Origin: JABDKH01 sp963768565
Lineage (GTDB): Bacteria > Bacteroidota > Rhodothermia > Rhodothermales > JABDKH01
DNA: 64,000 nucleotides
Reading direction: 5' to 3'
NCBI GenBank assembly: GCA_963768565.1
Contig: CAVYIO010000035.1
Coordinates: forward strand, 1-64,000
Part shown: in pieces, positions 50,812-60,482 of the stretch
Layout: each line of letters opens with the position of its first letter
Numbering within the stretch: the first letter of the stretch is position 1
The notes under the pieces: model-generated
Seen by the model: the letters and a program-made list of their open reading frames with translations, nothing else
The model's database searches: none
Told to the model about the DNA's origin: nothing
Position numbers and translations under genes: made by a program

Positions 50812-51564
50812 TCAGTCTGGAATAAGGCCCCGTTCAGCAAGCGACGTGTAGCCGCGACCCGCGATTATGATATGATCGTGGATGGGAATTCCGACAACGC
50901 GACTTGCCTGAACGAGTTGTCGCGTCACACGGATGTCCTCTCGGCTGGGTTCGGGATTCTCGGACGGATGATTGTGAAGACATATGATCCCGGCCGCGTT
51001 CTCCAGGATCGCCTCGCGAAATACGGCACGCGGTTCGACAATGCTTGCAGCCAGGCCACCCTCACTTATGACCCGGTCTCCCAGAATGACGTTGGCCGTG
51101 TTGAGGAGCACAATCCGGAAGACCTCGTTCTTCAGGTCGCGCATGAATGGCCCATACAGACCGGCAATGTCCTCGGGACCGAACACCTGCGGGCGGCTGC
51201 TCTCTCGCATTGACTCGATGCGCCGACTGATCTCGAACACTGCCTGAAGTCGCGCTGCCTTCGCCCGTCCGACACCATGTGCCTGCGTGAGTTGTTTGAC
51301 ATCTCGACGAGAGATGCCTCGGAGCGAACCGTAGTCCCGCATCAGCGATCGTCCCAGTTCGACCGCCGAATACGATCTCTGCTTTGTCCGGGTGCCGCTC
51401 CCGAACACGATCGCGATGAGTTCGGCATCCGAAAGCACACCGGCGCCGTGAAGGACAAGCTTTTCCCGAGGACGATCTTCAAGGCGCCAGGATTTGATCG
51501 AGGCGTCGTAGCCGTCTGTATTGTCGGTGGCGTCAGGTTCGCTGCTCAAGGCACCGGGTAGCAT
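50812..51564 (-). CDS. radC: RadC/UPF0758 JAB-domain protein
   Basis: Intact 250-residue protein. The N-terminal helix-hairpin-helix part is RPREKLVLHGAGVLSDAELI and LTQAHGVGRAKAARLQAVFE. The C-terminal JAMM metalloprotease-like domain carries HNHPSENPEPSREDIRVTRQ, with the two histidines and the Ser/Asp metal site, then GIPIHDHIIIAGRGYTSLAE. The family is widespread and was once linked to DNA repair; its biochemical role is still uncertain. A strong terminator follows on the same strand. Confidence 0.95.
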   Translation of the reverse strand: MLPGALSSEPDATDNTDGYDASIKSWRLEDRPREKLVLHGAGVLSDAELIAIVFGSGTRTKQRSYSAVELGRSLMRDYGSLRGISRRDVKQLTQAHGVGRAKAARLQAVFEISRRIESMRESSRPQVFGPEDIAGLYGPFMRDLKNEVFRIVLLNTANVILGDRVISEGGLAASIVEPRAVFREAILENAAGIICLHNHPSENPEPSREDIRVTRQLVQASRVVGIPIHDHIIIAGRGYTSLAERGLIPD

Positions 51565-51612
51565 TGATTCCGCATCAACACTATGACACCGTTCATCGAC
51601 CCGCCATAACCG

Positions 51613-52737
51613 TCAATCGGTCACGTTCGCCATCAGACCGTCAAGCAGTTGGTCGTTTGTGGGCACCTGCTGCACGTGGCGGATTAGCGCCTGCATGGCC
51701 TCGATCGGCGACCGGGTGTTGAGCGCACGGAAAAGACGATGATGCTGTTCGATCTTGTCACCCAGCAGCCGTTCTTCGTTCCTCGTCCCGCTCTTTCTCA
51801 GATTGATGGCAGGATATATCCTCTTGTTCGCCATCTCGCGATCGAGCACGATCTCCGAGTTTCCCGTTCCCTTGAACTCCTCGAATATCACCTCGTCCAT
51901 CCGACTGCCGGTTTCAATCAGAGCGGTCGCGATGATCGTCAGCGAACCACCGCCTTCAATATTGCGGGCGGACCCGAAGATTCGACGCGGCACCTTCATC
52001 GCTCCGGCGTCCAGGCCTCCGGAAAGCGTGCGACCACTGCCCGACGAATACAGGTTGAAGGTCCTCCCCAACCTCGTCAGCGAATCGAGCAGGATCACGA
52101 CGTCCTTCTTCATCTCGACTTCCCGCTTGGCATACTCGAGCGCCAGCGTCGACACACGAACGTGATTGTCTTCGTCATGGTCGTTCGATGATGCGAACAC
52201 CATGGCGGCGGTCGACCTCTTGAAATCCGTAACCTCTTCCGGCCGTTCATCCACCAGGAGCGCCACGAGCTCGATCTCCGGATGATTCTTTGTGACGGAT
52301 GCCGCGATGTCCTTCAGAAGAAGCGTCTTACCGGTGCGCGGGGGGGCCACGATGAGCGCCCTCTGCCCTTTTCCAATCGGCGCCACGAGGTCGACGATGC
52401 GCATGTTGATGTCGTTCGGACCGCTGACCAGCTCAAGTTTCTCGTCCGGGTAGATAATCTGACCGGAGTCGAAATTTGAGAATTTCGGCCACTCCTCTGG
52501 ATCGAGACCCATGATCGTGTCGATGCGGTGGACCTGCATGTCGCCTTTCTTGCCGGGCCGTAACGTACCCTCCATGATCAGGCCGTCACGGAGCTTGTAT
52601 TTGCGAATGAGTGGCGGCGGTACGAACGGGTCCTTCTTTCCCTTGGGTACATCGGCGCGGAGTTGTCGGATGAAGCCGAACTTCTTGTCTCCGATGAGCT
52701 CGAGGATACCTGAGAATCTTGGTTTTGAGTCTTCCAT
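51613..52737 (-). CDS. rho: transcription termination factor Rho, short N-terminus
   Basis: Intact 374-residue RNA-dependent ATPase. From the ATG at 52735-52737 it enters the OB-fold RNA-binding domain almost at once (RFSGILELIGDKKFGFIRQL, RKYKLRDGLIMEGTLRPGKK). The motor domain has the P-loop LIVAPPRTGKTLLLKDIAAS, Walker B region KKDVVILLDSLTRLGRTFNL and the Q/R-loop parts GGSLTIIATALIETGSRMDE and LDREMANKRIYPAINLRKSG. The usual 40-50 residue N-terminal helical domain is absent. Ten upstream codons are open from a GTG at 52767 but do not resemble it. It is divergent from the hydrolase gene across 240 bases. Confidence 0.95.
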   Translation of the reverse strand: MEDSKPRFSGILELIGDKKFGFIRQLRADVPKGKKDPFVPPPLIRKYKLRDGLIMEGTLRPGKKGDMQVHRIDTIMGLDPEEWPKFSNFDSGQIIYPDEKLELVSGPNDINMRIVDLVAPIGKGQRALIVAPPRTGKTLLLKDIAASVTKNHPEIELVALLVDERPEEVTDFKRSTAAMVFASSNDHDEDNHVRVSTLALEYAKREVEMKKDVVILLDSLTRLGRTFNLYSSGSGRTLSGGLDAGAMKVPRRIFGSARNIEGGGSLTIIATALIETGSRMDEVIFEEFKGTGNSEIVLDREMANKRIYPAINLRKSGTRNEERLLGDKIEQHHRLFRALNTRSPIEAMQALIRHVQQVPTNDQLLDGLMANVTD

Positions 52738-52977
52738 AACCTGCTTCGGTGGGAATAAATGGCGCACAGTCGACGGGACGAGTCTGCACGCTGACTTAAC
52801 AGCAACTTGATCCGAGCAAGCAACCGACGATTACCGAGAATACAGTCGGATCAATCGACGCTTGTTATCTTCAGATCGAGGATGTCCCCCGGATAACAGA
52901 ACCACGTCCGACTGCCTTTGCTGACAGGGACTCGAGGGGGAGAAACAGTCCGGTTGCCCGAACACAAACCAATATAG

Positions 52978-53834
52978 ATGGTTTCGCCGACCACTTCAAC
53001 AGAATCCTCTGCCAGCGGGGCATTCGGCACGCAATCCGGGCCGTTTGGAGACCTGTACGTCGAGTGGTCGGGACCGTCAGATGCCCCGGGCGTCGTCATT
53101 CTGCACGGTTGGGGAAGCAGTGCGGAGATGATGCGTATTCTGGCCGACGCCCTTGCTCCGACGCACCGCGTCGCCAACGTTGACCTGCCCGGGCATGGCC
53201 GGGCAGGAATTCCACAGGAGCCGATTGGCGTAGCCGGGCACGCCTCCAGAGTTGCGACCCTCATTCGAGAGCGATTCAACAGCCCGGTTTCGATCATCGG
53301 GCATTCGAACGGTGGACGCATCGCCCTCTTCATGGCGTCCGATGAAACGATTTCGCCGCTGATCTCCTCGCTCGTTCTCATCGCCCCGTCGGGAGTCAAA
53401 CCCAGACGCAAGCCGTCATTCTATCTGAAGAAATACACGGCGCAAATACTGAAGCTGCCATTCTCTATCCTGCCCGGACGGCTGCGCGAGTTTGGCCTTG
53501 ACTGGCTTCGGCACTCTCTCGTGTGGAGAGCCCTCGGCTCGTCGGACTATCGACGGTTGTCGGGCGTGATGCGAGACACTTTCGTCAAAACCGTAACTCA
53601 TCATCTGGATGATCGTCTTGGCGACATCCGTGTGCCGACGCTTGTCTTCCGGGGTGAGCAGGATCAGGATATCAGCCGATACCAGATCTCCGTGCTGGAG
53701 AGCGAATTCCGGATGCAGGAGTCGTGGTTCTGAAGAGTGCCGGGCACTACGCCCATCTGGATGATCCGCAGACTGTGATACTCGCGACGCGGCATTTCCT
53801 GACAACGCCATCACCGGGGGAGCCGCAGGAATGA
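52978..53834 (+). CDS. alpha/beta hydrolase (frameshifted near the C-terminus)
   Basis: Serine hydrolase of about 285 residues. The oxyanion loop is VILHGWGSSAEMMRILADAL, the nucleophile elbow is SIIGHSNGGRIALFMASDET and the acid is in VPTLVFRGEQDQDI. The catalytic His lies after a frameshift near 53713: restoring one G (CGGGAT) gives EFRDAGVVVLKSAGHYAHLD and a stop at 53832-53834. The ATG of the MurF-like gene overlaps this stop (ATGA). The natural substrate is unknown. Coupling to a Mur ligase suggests a cell-envelope role. Confidence 0.88.
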
Positions 53835-55481
53835 TGCTGATCCTCTCTCTTGGCACAGTTGCTCTGCTGTTCGCCGGCTGGCGTTTATGGCGCCGTCTTC
53901 GGTTCAGCCTTCACGTCTTCCAGCTTCATGGATACAAGATCGGCGAGTATGCCCGCTGGCTGATCAAGCGGCCATTCAACTACGTCTTTCGCCTGTCGCA
54001 CGTGCTCGGGGCGGGCCTCCTGCTGCTGTCATATCCACTGACGGGCGTCGTATCTGATCGAGCGCTCGCCGCTGCGATGCTCGGCCTCTGGTGCGTCGTA
54101 TTTGCATCGTCCCGCAGATACCGATCCGAGCGCGAGAAGAAACCGCTCGTCTGGACCAATCGATTGAAGCGGCTCAGCCTGCTTGACGGCCGTGATTGTC
54201 ACGGTCCCGATCTTGGCGATTGTCCTGGTGGTATTCCTCCTGCGAATCCTTGACCTGCCACATGACCTCATCCCTGATACACGACTCGTGCTTCGCGCGC
54301 TACTGCTTGGCGACCTGATCGCACCTCTCGCCGTCATCGCCGCCGCGATCTTCCTGGAGCCCGTCGAGTCGTTCTTCCGCTCCGGGTTCAAACGCAAAGC
54401 CCGGCACGTCCTTGCAACCCACCCCGACCTCAAGGTGATAGCCATCACCGGCTCGTATGGGAAGACGAGCGTCAAGTTCATCATCGCTGAAATCCTGCGG
54501 CAGCGTTATCAGGTGCTCGCCACACCGGGCTCCTACAACACGCCGATGGGTATCTGCAAGGTGATCAACAACGATCTCCAGCCCAATCATCAGGTGCTTG
54601 TCGTCGAAATGGGCGCGCGCTATCCGGGCGACATCGCCGAACTGTGTAACCTGGTCGAACCGCAACTCGCCGTGATCACCAATGTCGGTGTTGCGCACCT
54701 GGAGTCCATGGGCTCGATCGAAGCCATCGCACACGAGAAGGGTACGCTGGCCCGACGAGTGGCATCGGGCGGCACGGTTGTGCTCAATGCCGACGATCCC
54801 CACGTCCTCGCCATGGCGCAAGAAACGGCAGCACACGTGACGACTATCTCGACCGAAGGAAATCCGGCCGAGCTCTCTGCGTCCGATATCCGGTATGGCC
54901 CCGAGGGCGCTTCGTTCGTCGTTCGAGATGAACACGGCGCCGAACAGGCATTCACGACCCGACTGCTTGGCAAGCACAACGTTGCCAATATTCTGATGGG
55001 CATTGCCGTCGGACGATCGATGGGCCTTCGTCTGAGACAGATGGCGCACGCGGTTCGGCGCGTCGAACCCGTCGAGCACAGGCTGCATCTTCGAAGCGAG
55101 GGGGATATCCTGGTGATTGACGACGCTTTCAACTCCAACCCGGTCGGCGCGATCAACGCAGTCGAAATTCTCGGCCAGTTCCGTACGGGTCGCAGGATCA
55201 TCGTCACACCGGGCATGATCGAGCTCGGGACGCGTGAAGAGGAGGAGAACCGGGCATTCGGCCAGGCTATTGCAGGCAACGCGGACCTTGCCATTCTCGT
55301 CGGCCACGAGAGGACCAGGCCGATTGTCGCAGGACTGATGGCCGGAGAATTCCCCGAGCAACAGATCCGTGTCGTTTCGACGCTTTTCGAAGCAAGGGAT
55401 TTTCTGAAAGGATATCTTCAGGCAGGTGACGTCGTGCTTTACGAAAACGATCTGCCCGACCAGTACGACGAGCCGGCCTGA
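53831..55481 (+). CDS. MurF-like Mur ligase with N-terminal membrane domain (frameshifted)
   Basis: About 550 residues. The first 175 hold roughly five hydrophobic segments (MMLILSLGTVALLFAGWRLW, VLGAGLLLLSYPLTGVVSDR, AALAAAM-like, VIVTVPILAIVLVVFLLRIL, ALLLGDLIAPLAVIAAAIFL). One extra T near 54179 breaks the frame; correcting it gives RLSLLTAVIVTVPILAIV. The ligase follows: VIAITGSYGKTSVKFIIAEI (P-loop), VVEMGARYPGDIAELCNLVE, AVITNVGVAHLESMGSIEAI, LLGKHNVANILMGIAVGRSM and VIDDAFNSNPVGAINAVEIL, matching MurF. It may add a D-Ala-D-Ala-like group to a wall precursor, but as a membrane-bound variant its real substrate is uncertain. Confidence 0.85.
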
Positions 55482-55502
55482 TAGCCGTCCCACGCGCATC
55501 CT

Positions 55503-56165
55503 ATGGCAGGGTTACGAATCGAGCGCCGACTGTGGTCGGCCGGACACGAGTTCATTGCGGGAGCCGACGAGGCCGGACGTGGCTGTCTGGCGGGCCCCGT
55601 CGTTGCGGCTGCCGTAATATTCAACCGCGACCAGCGCGTCAGGGGAATCACTGACAGCAAGCTGCTGTCACGGGTGGACCGTGAACGACTGGCCGCACGA
55701 ATTCGTTTGCGCGCCGTGGCCGTGGCGGTCGGCGTATGCTCGCCGGAGGAAATCGACGAGCTGAATATCCTCTGGGCCTCGATGGAGGCGATGCGCCGCG
55801 CGATCCGGAAATTGGTCCCACAACCGACGTATGTCATTGTCGATGGAAACCACGTCATCCCGGATTCGGCGTGGCCGATCGAAGCGGTTATCCGGGGCGA
55901 TTTCAAGAGCCAGTCAATTGCCGCCGCCTCAATCATCGCGAAAGTGGAACGCGACCGACTGATGCATACTTTGCACGAGGCGCACCCGGAGTACAACTGG
56001 ATATCCAACGTCGGGTATCCGACGCGAGCCCATTACGAGGCGCTGTCAAGCCACGGAGCGTCGCCACTGCATCGAAGGACGTTCAATCTGGAGAATCCCT
56101 ATCCTCCGTTTTCAGAAGCGGCAGCAGAAGCTGAACAAGAAGCCGAGCGTTCTTTGACGCCGTAG
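55503..56165 (+). CDS. rnhB: ribonuclease HII
   Basis: Intact 220-residue enzyme that nicks RNA in RNA-DNA hybrids and starts ribonucleotide excision. The catalytic Asp-Glu is in EFIAGADEAGRGCLAGPVVA, with ITDSKLLSRVDRERLAARIR next. The remaining acidic residues are in YVIVDGNHVIPDSAWPIEAV, IRGDFKSQSIAAASIIAKVE and RDRLMHTLHEAHPEYNWISN. GYPTRAHYEALSSHGASPLH and RRTFNL complete the family core. Its 3' end overlaps the convergent aroK gene by about 80 bases. Confidence 0.96.
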   Translation: MAGLRIERRLWSAGHEFIAGADEAGRGCLAGPVVAAAVIFNRDQRVRGITDSKLLSRVDRERLAARIRLRAVAVAVGVCSPEEIDELNILWASMEAMRRAIRKLVPQPTYVIVDGNHVIPDSAWPIEAVIRGDFKSQSIAAASIIAKVERDRLMHTLHEAHPEYNWISNVGYPTRAHYEALSSHGASPLHRRTFNLENPYPPFSEAAAEAEQEAERSLTP

Positions 56166-56635
56166 TCTTCTCCGGTCGGAAGGTAAGTTGCGCCCTTTCG
56201 TAGGCAGATCTCCTTTCCGCGAGCAGCTCCGCGACGCGGCGCTCCAACTCGCCGGGATTCCGAAGCATGGCTTCCACGAGCGGTCGGCGTAGTTCTGGAT
56301 CGGGAAAGGCGGCGTACGAGTTCCTCCGCGGGAAGATCGAGAAACACCACTGTGCCATGTTCCAGCGCCCAGTCCATGTTCGCGTCCGGAACGAGCGTCC
56401 CTCCGCCTACAGCGATGACGTGGTTGTCGAGATCGCTCGTCGCGCGCAACGCCGCCGCCTCCGCCGCCCGAAAAGCCGGTTCGCCATCTTCCCGAAAGAT
56501 CTCCCCGACCGTCTTCCCGGCTTCCGCCTCGATCGCAGCGTCAAGATCAATAAACTCGAATCCCAGCTCCATCGCCACGTTTCGACCGAGGGACGACTTC
56601 CCGGAAGCCATAAAACCTGTCAGATACACGCGCAT
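56083..56635 (-). CDS. aroK: shikimate kinase (frameshifted)
   Basis: Phosphorylates shikimate in the aromatic amino-acid pathway, about 184 residues. The P-loop is VYLTGFMASGKSSLGRNVAM. EFIDLDAAIEAEAGKTVGEI, FREDGEPAFRAAEAAALRA and HVIAVGGGTLVPDANMDWAL hold the shikimate-binding Asp, Arg and GGG. A frameshift near 56315 separates FLDLPAEELVRRLSRSR from FPDPELRRPLVEAMLRNPGE and LLAERRSAYERAQLTFRPEK. The frame correction restores the expected LID and C-terminal helix. Tail overlaps rnhB. Confidence 0.93.
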
Positions 56636-56700
56636 TTAACCTCTCTGATGGCGTTGGCGGGTGCACCCGCGTTACTCGCGTCCACAAGAACGAGTGTCAG

Positions 56701-57477
56701 ATGCCCAGATACAAGATCCTTCTTGAATACGAAGGGACGAATTACCACGGCTGGCAGGTTCAGAACGGAGAGGTAACCGTTCAGGCGGAGCTCGAGAAGG
56801 CCCTGTCGACGGCGCTCCGGACGCGAACGGGGGTCGTCGGGTCGGGTCGTACCGATGCGGGCGTCCACGCGCGCGGTCAGGTCGCACACTTTGATGGCGA
56901 GGGTTCCGTTGATCTTCCGCGTTTGAGCCATTCACTGAACGGTCTCCTTCCCAACGACATCGCGGTGGTGTCCGTTCAACGGGCGCACGACGCGTTTCAC
57001 GCTCGCTACGATGCGGTCTCACGCCGATATCGATACTATGTTACAATGCGCCCCACGGCTTTCGAACGACAGTTCAGGAGTTTCGCACACACATCTACCG
57101 ACTTCGATCTCATGAATGAGGCGGCGACGACTCTTGTCACGACGACCGACTTCTCGTCATTCTGCCGCACCCAGTCGGAGACGAAGAATCGGATTTGCTC
57201 GGTGTCGCGCGCCGTCTGGGTCAGCGAGTCCGTCGACGGTTTTCGCTATTTCGAAATCGTGGCCGACCGATTCCTGCACGGCATGGTACGCGCAATCGTC
57301 GGTACACTGCTGGAGATCGGGCGCGGACTCCGATCGGCTTCGGACCTTGAGGCCGTGTTGGCCACACGCGATCGGCCCGCGGCCGGCCCCGCCGCACCGG
57401 CGTGCGGACTGGTGCTGGAAGAGGTGACCTATCCGGACCACGTCATGCTCGACCCCTCACCCGATCGCCCGGAATGA
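56701..57477 (+). CDS. truA: tRNA pseudouridine(38-40) synthase
   Basis: Intact 258-residue enzyme converting uridines 38-40 of the tRNA anticodon arm to pseudouridine. YKILLEYEGTNYHGWQVQNG opens the first ferredoxin-like half. The catalytic Asp is in GVVGSGRTDAGVHARGQVAH. LPNDIAVVSVQRAHDAFHAR, YDAVSRRYRYYV, DFSSFCRTQSETKNRICSVS and ADRFLHGMVRAIVGTLLEIG complete the signature. Its stop overlaps the next gene's start by four bases (ATGA). Confidence 0.96.
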   Translation: MPRYKILLEYEGTNYHGWQVQNGEVTVQAELEKALSTALRTRTGVVGSGRTDAGVHARGQVAHFDGEGSVDLPRLSHSLNGLLPNDIAVVSVQRAHDAFHARYDAVSRRYRYYVTMRPTAFERQFRSFAHTSTDFDLMNEAATTLVTTTDFSSFCRTQSETKNRICSVSRAVWVSESVDGFRYFEIVADRFLHGMVRAIVGTLLEIGRGLRSASDLEAVLATRDRPAAGPAAPACGLVLEEVTYPDHVMLDPSPDRPE

Positions 57478-58871
57478 AGTCAATCCGCCATCCACACGGG
57501 AGTAAAGGACGACCGGATCCGGCGATCTGCTTGACCGCGCGTCGCGCGGCCCGCATCGTCGCTGCACTTCTTGCATTCGTATGGGCTGGTTGCGACCGAC
57601 CCTTTGTCGAGATTTCGACACCGGAGATCGAGATACTCGAACCGGATCCAGATCGTATTGTCACAGACGCCCGCGTCGACGTCGCGGTCAGAGCTTCATC
57701 CTTTCGCCCGATTGATCGCGTCGTCCTCGACGGCGAGCCGATGGACTTCAACGCCTCTACGCGCGTATGGTCCAGCACGGTCGACGTGGCTCCCGGACTC
57801 TCCGAGCTGGTCATCACGGCCTACGACATCCAGGGTATCGCCGGAACGGATACCGCCGTGGTTGTCTACGTACCATTCACGTTCTCGCTGTCGCCCGCAA
57901 GCTTGCCTGGCCGCGGCAACCATGCCGCGATCCTGATGACGAACGGCGACGTCCTTGTCACGGGTGGATCACTGACGCCAGGTGGAGAGGGGACCGACGA
58001 GGCCGCTACCTTTACTCCGGGCGGATTGACATTCAACGTACTGTCCACGTCTATGATGAGGCCCCGCGTCGGCCACACCATGGCCAACACGCCCGACGGT
58101 CGCGTGCTGATTGTCGGGGGCGGATTTCGAGGCCTCATTCGCGATGTCCTCACGCTGATGGTGGAGCCGGAGATTTTCGATCCGGTGACCGGCGAGTTCA
58201 AGACCGTTCCCGTTCGGGGAGATCCGATCCTGCGAGCAGAGCACACCATGTCGTCCCGCGAAACGGATTCTGGTTTCTTTATCGATCTGTTCGGAGGAGT
58301 TGGCGACGTACGCGCAGGCTCCGTCCAGGAGGTCGGTATTAGACCTGACATCCGCACATTCCTCTTTCGCAACGATTCGTTGATCGCGCGCAGCCCGGAC
58401 GTCGGCGGATATCTCAGTGAACCTGTCTCGGGCCATACACAGGTGAGTCTGTCATCCAGAACGGACCTCCGGGCCGATCGCTTTCTGGTTCATGGAACGT
58501 ACTTCGGAACCGAGTTCTTCGAGTCGACAAGTTTCACAGTAGATTTTGCGGACCCCCTCGGCCTCCTTCCTGTCGACACAGGCGTCACGTTGACCCCCCG
58601 AACGCATCATGCCAGTGCAGCACTGGCCCCCGGGTTGGTGGCGACCTTCGGCGGAATCCAGGGAGAGTCGGGTGTGGTCGTGGGCGGCGTTGAAATATTT
58701 GTCGACCGCTCGGACCGGTTTCTTACCTTGCCTGTCCAGCCTACATCACTTTTTCGTTATCAACACACCGCAACAAAGCTGGCGGACAATCGAATACTCC
58801 TTCTAGGGGGATTTGACACGAACGGAAACAGCTTGTCTCTGGTCGAGTACTTCGTTTTCAGCGCACAATAG
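57474..58871 (+). CDS. kelch-like repeat lipoprotein
   Basis: Intact 465-residue protein translationally coupled to truA (ATG at 57474). A lipoprotein signal ends in AALLAFVWAGC. An Ig-like stretch follows (PDPDRIVTDARVDVAVRASS, SELVITAYDIQGIAGTDTAV). Kelch/galactose-oxidase-like repeats come next: GRGNHAAILMTNGDVLVTGG, RPRVGHTMANTPDGRVLIVG, TPRTHHASAALAPGLVATFG and RYQHTATKLADNRILLLGGF. It is probably an extracytoplasmic beta-propeller. Function is unknown; the coupling to truA may only reflect compact gene order. Confidence 0.85.
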   Translation: MKSIRHPHGSKGRPDPAICLTARRAARIVAALLAFVWAGCDRPFVEISTPEIEILEPDPDRIVTDARVDVAVRASSFRPIDRVVLDGEPMDFNASTRVWSSTVDVAPGLSELVITAYDIQGIAGTDTAVVVYVPFTFSLSPASLPGRGNHAAILMTNGDVLVTGGSLTPGGEGTDEAATFTPGGLTFNVLSTSMMRPRVGHTMANTPDGRVLIVGGGFRGLIRDVLTLMVEPEIFDPVTGEFKTVPVRGDPILRAEHTMSSRETDSGFFIDLFGGVGDVRAGSVQEVGIRPDIRTFLFRNDSLIARSPDVGGYLSEPVSGHTQVSLSSRTDLRADRFLVHGTYFGTEFFESTSFTVDFADPLGLLPVDTGVTLTPRTHHASAALAPGLVATFGGIQGESGVVVGGVEIFVDRSDRFLTLPVQPTSLFRYQHTATKLADNRILLLGGFDTNGNSLSLVEYFVFSAQ

Positions 58872-58885
58872 CAGGAAAGAAAGAG

Positions 58886-59074
58886 ATGGATGCCCAGCAG
58901 GTTCTTCGCTGGTTGACGGTGGCGATCGTAATGATGCTTGCGGTGGTCGTGTTGAGCTTCGTTTTGAAGTTCGCCGGCTTTTTGCTGGGGTATGCGATCA
59001 AGATTCTCGTTATCCTGCTGGTGGTTGCGATCGCACTTCGTTTTTTCACACTTCTCCAGGAGCGTCGGCCGTAA
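58886..59074 (+). CDS. small two-helix membrane protein
   Basis: 62 residues starting MDAQQVLRWLTVAIVMMLAV. Two hydrophobic segments (TVAIVMMLAVVVLSFVLKFA and GYAIKILVILLVVAIALRFF) are separated by a short glycine turn, and the tail is charged (QERRP). The start lies 14 bases after the kelch-like gene and an AGAAAGAGATGG-type purine stretch precedes the ATG. No family is recognised. Length, spacing and strong amphipathic composition support a real gene. Confidence 0.55.
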   Translation: MDAQQVLRWLTVAIVMMLAVVVLSFVLKFAGFLLGYAIKILVILLVVAIALRFFTLLQERRP

Positions 59075-59170
59075 ACAGGGCATGGTCCTGTCTCAGGTTG
59101 CAGGCGCATCAGGACGACGGGTCCCGGATGTCGCGATCGCTGCGCCGAGAATCGTTTGTGTTATAACCGC

Positions 59171-60478
59171 ATGCCTGCCCAGCCCCGCCAGACCTCCGCC
59201 ACGTCACGAGACGAACCCACGCCCGCTGAACTGAGTCTGCAGGTGACGTCGGAAACCGGTCGTCTTCGACAGGTGATTGTACATACGCCAGGTCCGGAAA
59301 TGGAGATGGTTTCTCCCGACGGACTGAAGGATCTCCTTTTCGAAGACATCCTCTTTCCCGGTAAGGCACGTGCCGAGCATGCAGACATGTGTTCGGTCTT
59401 TCGGAAGATTGTTGGACGACACGACGCCGTGCTGCAGATCAGCGATCTGCTGCTCGAGGCCTTCAGTCAGGAGGAGGCCCGAACGGATTTCGTCGACCAG
59501 TTGTGCCGTGTGTTCGTGGAGAGCAACCTCCAGGCGTTCCAGGAAGATCTGCAGACTCTATCACCGGAGGAACTCCGTCACTTCGCCGTGACCGGCGTGT
59601 CATCGCTCAGGCTGAGCTCGCGCCCCCTGCCGAACCTCATGTTCACGCGCGACGTTGCGGCGGTCGTGAATGATCACGTCGTCCTGAGCCATCCGGCGAC
59701 AGCGGCCCGGGCCAGAGAGAGCATCATCGCGGATATCGTGCTCAGGTATCACCCCGCTTTGAGCCCGTATAGGGATCGACTGATCCGGCTCCCGCAGGGA
59801 GTGACGTTCGAGGGCGGGGATCTACTCGTCGTCAGCCCGGAAATCGTTCTCATCGGGCACTCCCAGCGAACGTCGTTCGGCGGCGTCATGACCGTAGCGC
59901 GACAGTTGTTCGAGCGAACTCCGGTGCGGCATGTCGTCATGGTCAACCTGCCGAAGAAACGTTCCTGCATGCACCTGGATACCGTGTTCACGTTTGCGTC
60001 TCCATCCGAGTGTGTCGTTTTCCCTCCGCTCATCGAGTTGACCGGTCTCGGGAACGTCCTTCACTTCTCGCCGGGACCGGAGCCCGGACAGTTCATCAGC
60101 GAGATCAGACCGAATCTGAAGACGGCACTGGAAGAGTTGACCGGTCGAAACCTCACGTTCATCCCGTGCGGTGGTCACTCACCTCTGAGCCAGGAGCGCG
60201 AGCAATGGACGGACGGGGCGAATTTCTTTGCGCCCGCGTCCGGCGTCATCATCGGATACGAGCGCAACGAACAGACGTTCGATATGGTACGCGAGTACGG
60301 ATATCGCGTCGTCTCGGCGGACGGATTTCTTTCCTACCATAGCGAAAGCGACTGGCAACTCGGGGAGAAGACGGCCATCAAGCTTGATGGCCAGGAGCTC
60401 TCACGCGGGCGTGGCGGCCCCCGATGTATGACGCTGCCCATTAGCAGAGATCCCGATGTAGATAGCGCGCAGAGGTGA
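59171..60478 (+). CDS. arcA: arginine deiminase
   Basis: Intact 435-residue guanidino-modifying enzyme hydrolysing arginine to citrulline and ammonia. It has ETGRLRQVIVHTPGPEMEMV, LLFEDILFPGKARAEHADMC, LPNLMFTRDVAAVVNDHVVL, GVTFEGGDLLVVSPEIVLIG, KKRSCMHLDTVFTFASPSEC with the catalytic His, and the nucleophile cysteine in GRGGPRCMTLPISRDP. The ATG at 59171 is preferred over an in-frame TTG at 59156. No carbamate kinase or ornithine carbamoyltransferase gene is nearby, so it is not part of a classical arc operon here. It is followed 4 bases later by tadA. Confidence 0.93.
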   Translation: MPAQPRQTSATSRDEPTPAELSLQVTSETGRLRQVIVHTPGPEMEMVSPDGLKDLLFEDILFPGKARAEHADMCSVFRKIVGRHDAVLQISDLLLEAFSQEEARTDFVDQLCRVFVESNLQAFQEDLQTLSPEELRHFAVTGVSSLRLSSRPLPNLMFTRDVAAVVNDHVVLSHPATAARARESIIADIVLRYHPALSPYRDRLIRLPQGVTFEGGDLLVVSPEIVLIGHSQRTSFGGVMTVARQLFERTPVRHVVMVNLPKKRSCMHLDTVFTFASPSECVVFPPLIELTGLGNVLHFSPGPEPGQFISEIRPNLKTALEELTGRNLTFIPCGGHSPLSQEREQWTDGANFFAPASGVIIGYERNEQTFDMVREYGYRVVSADGFLSYHSESDWQLGEKTAIKLDGQELSRGRGGPRCMTLPISRDPDVDSAQR

Positions 60479-60482
60479 ACTC

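Noticed and set aside
54300..55499. A 399-codon open frame antisense to the MurF-like gene
   Set aside because: It mirrors a gene with clear Mur-ligase motifs and shows no recognisable family sequence; long antisense frames are common at this GC content.
59171..60478. Classical arginine deiminase (arc) operon
   Set aside because: No ornithine carbamoyltransferase, carbamate kinase or arginine/ornithine antiporter gene is nearby; the neighbours are tadA and ypdA.
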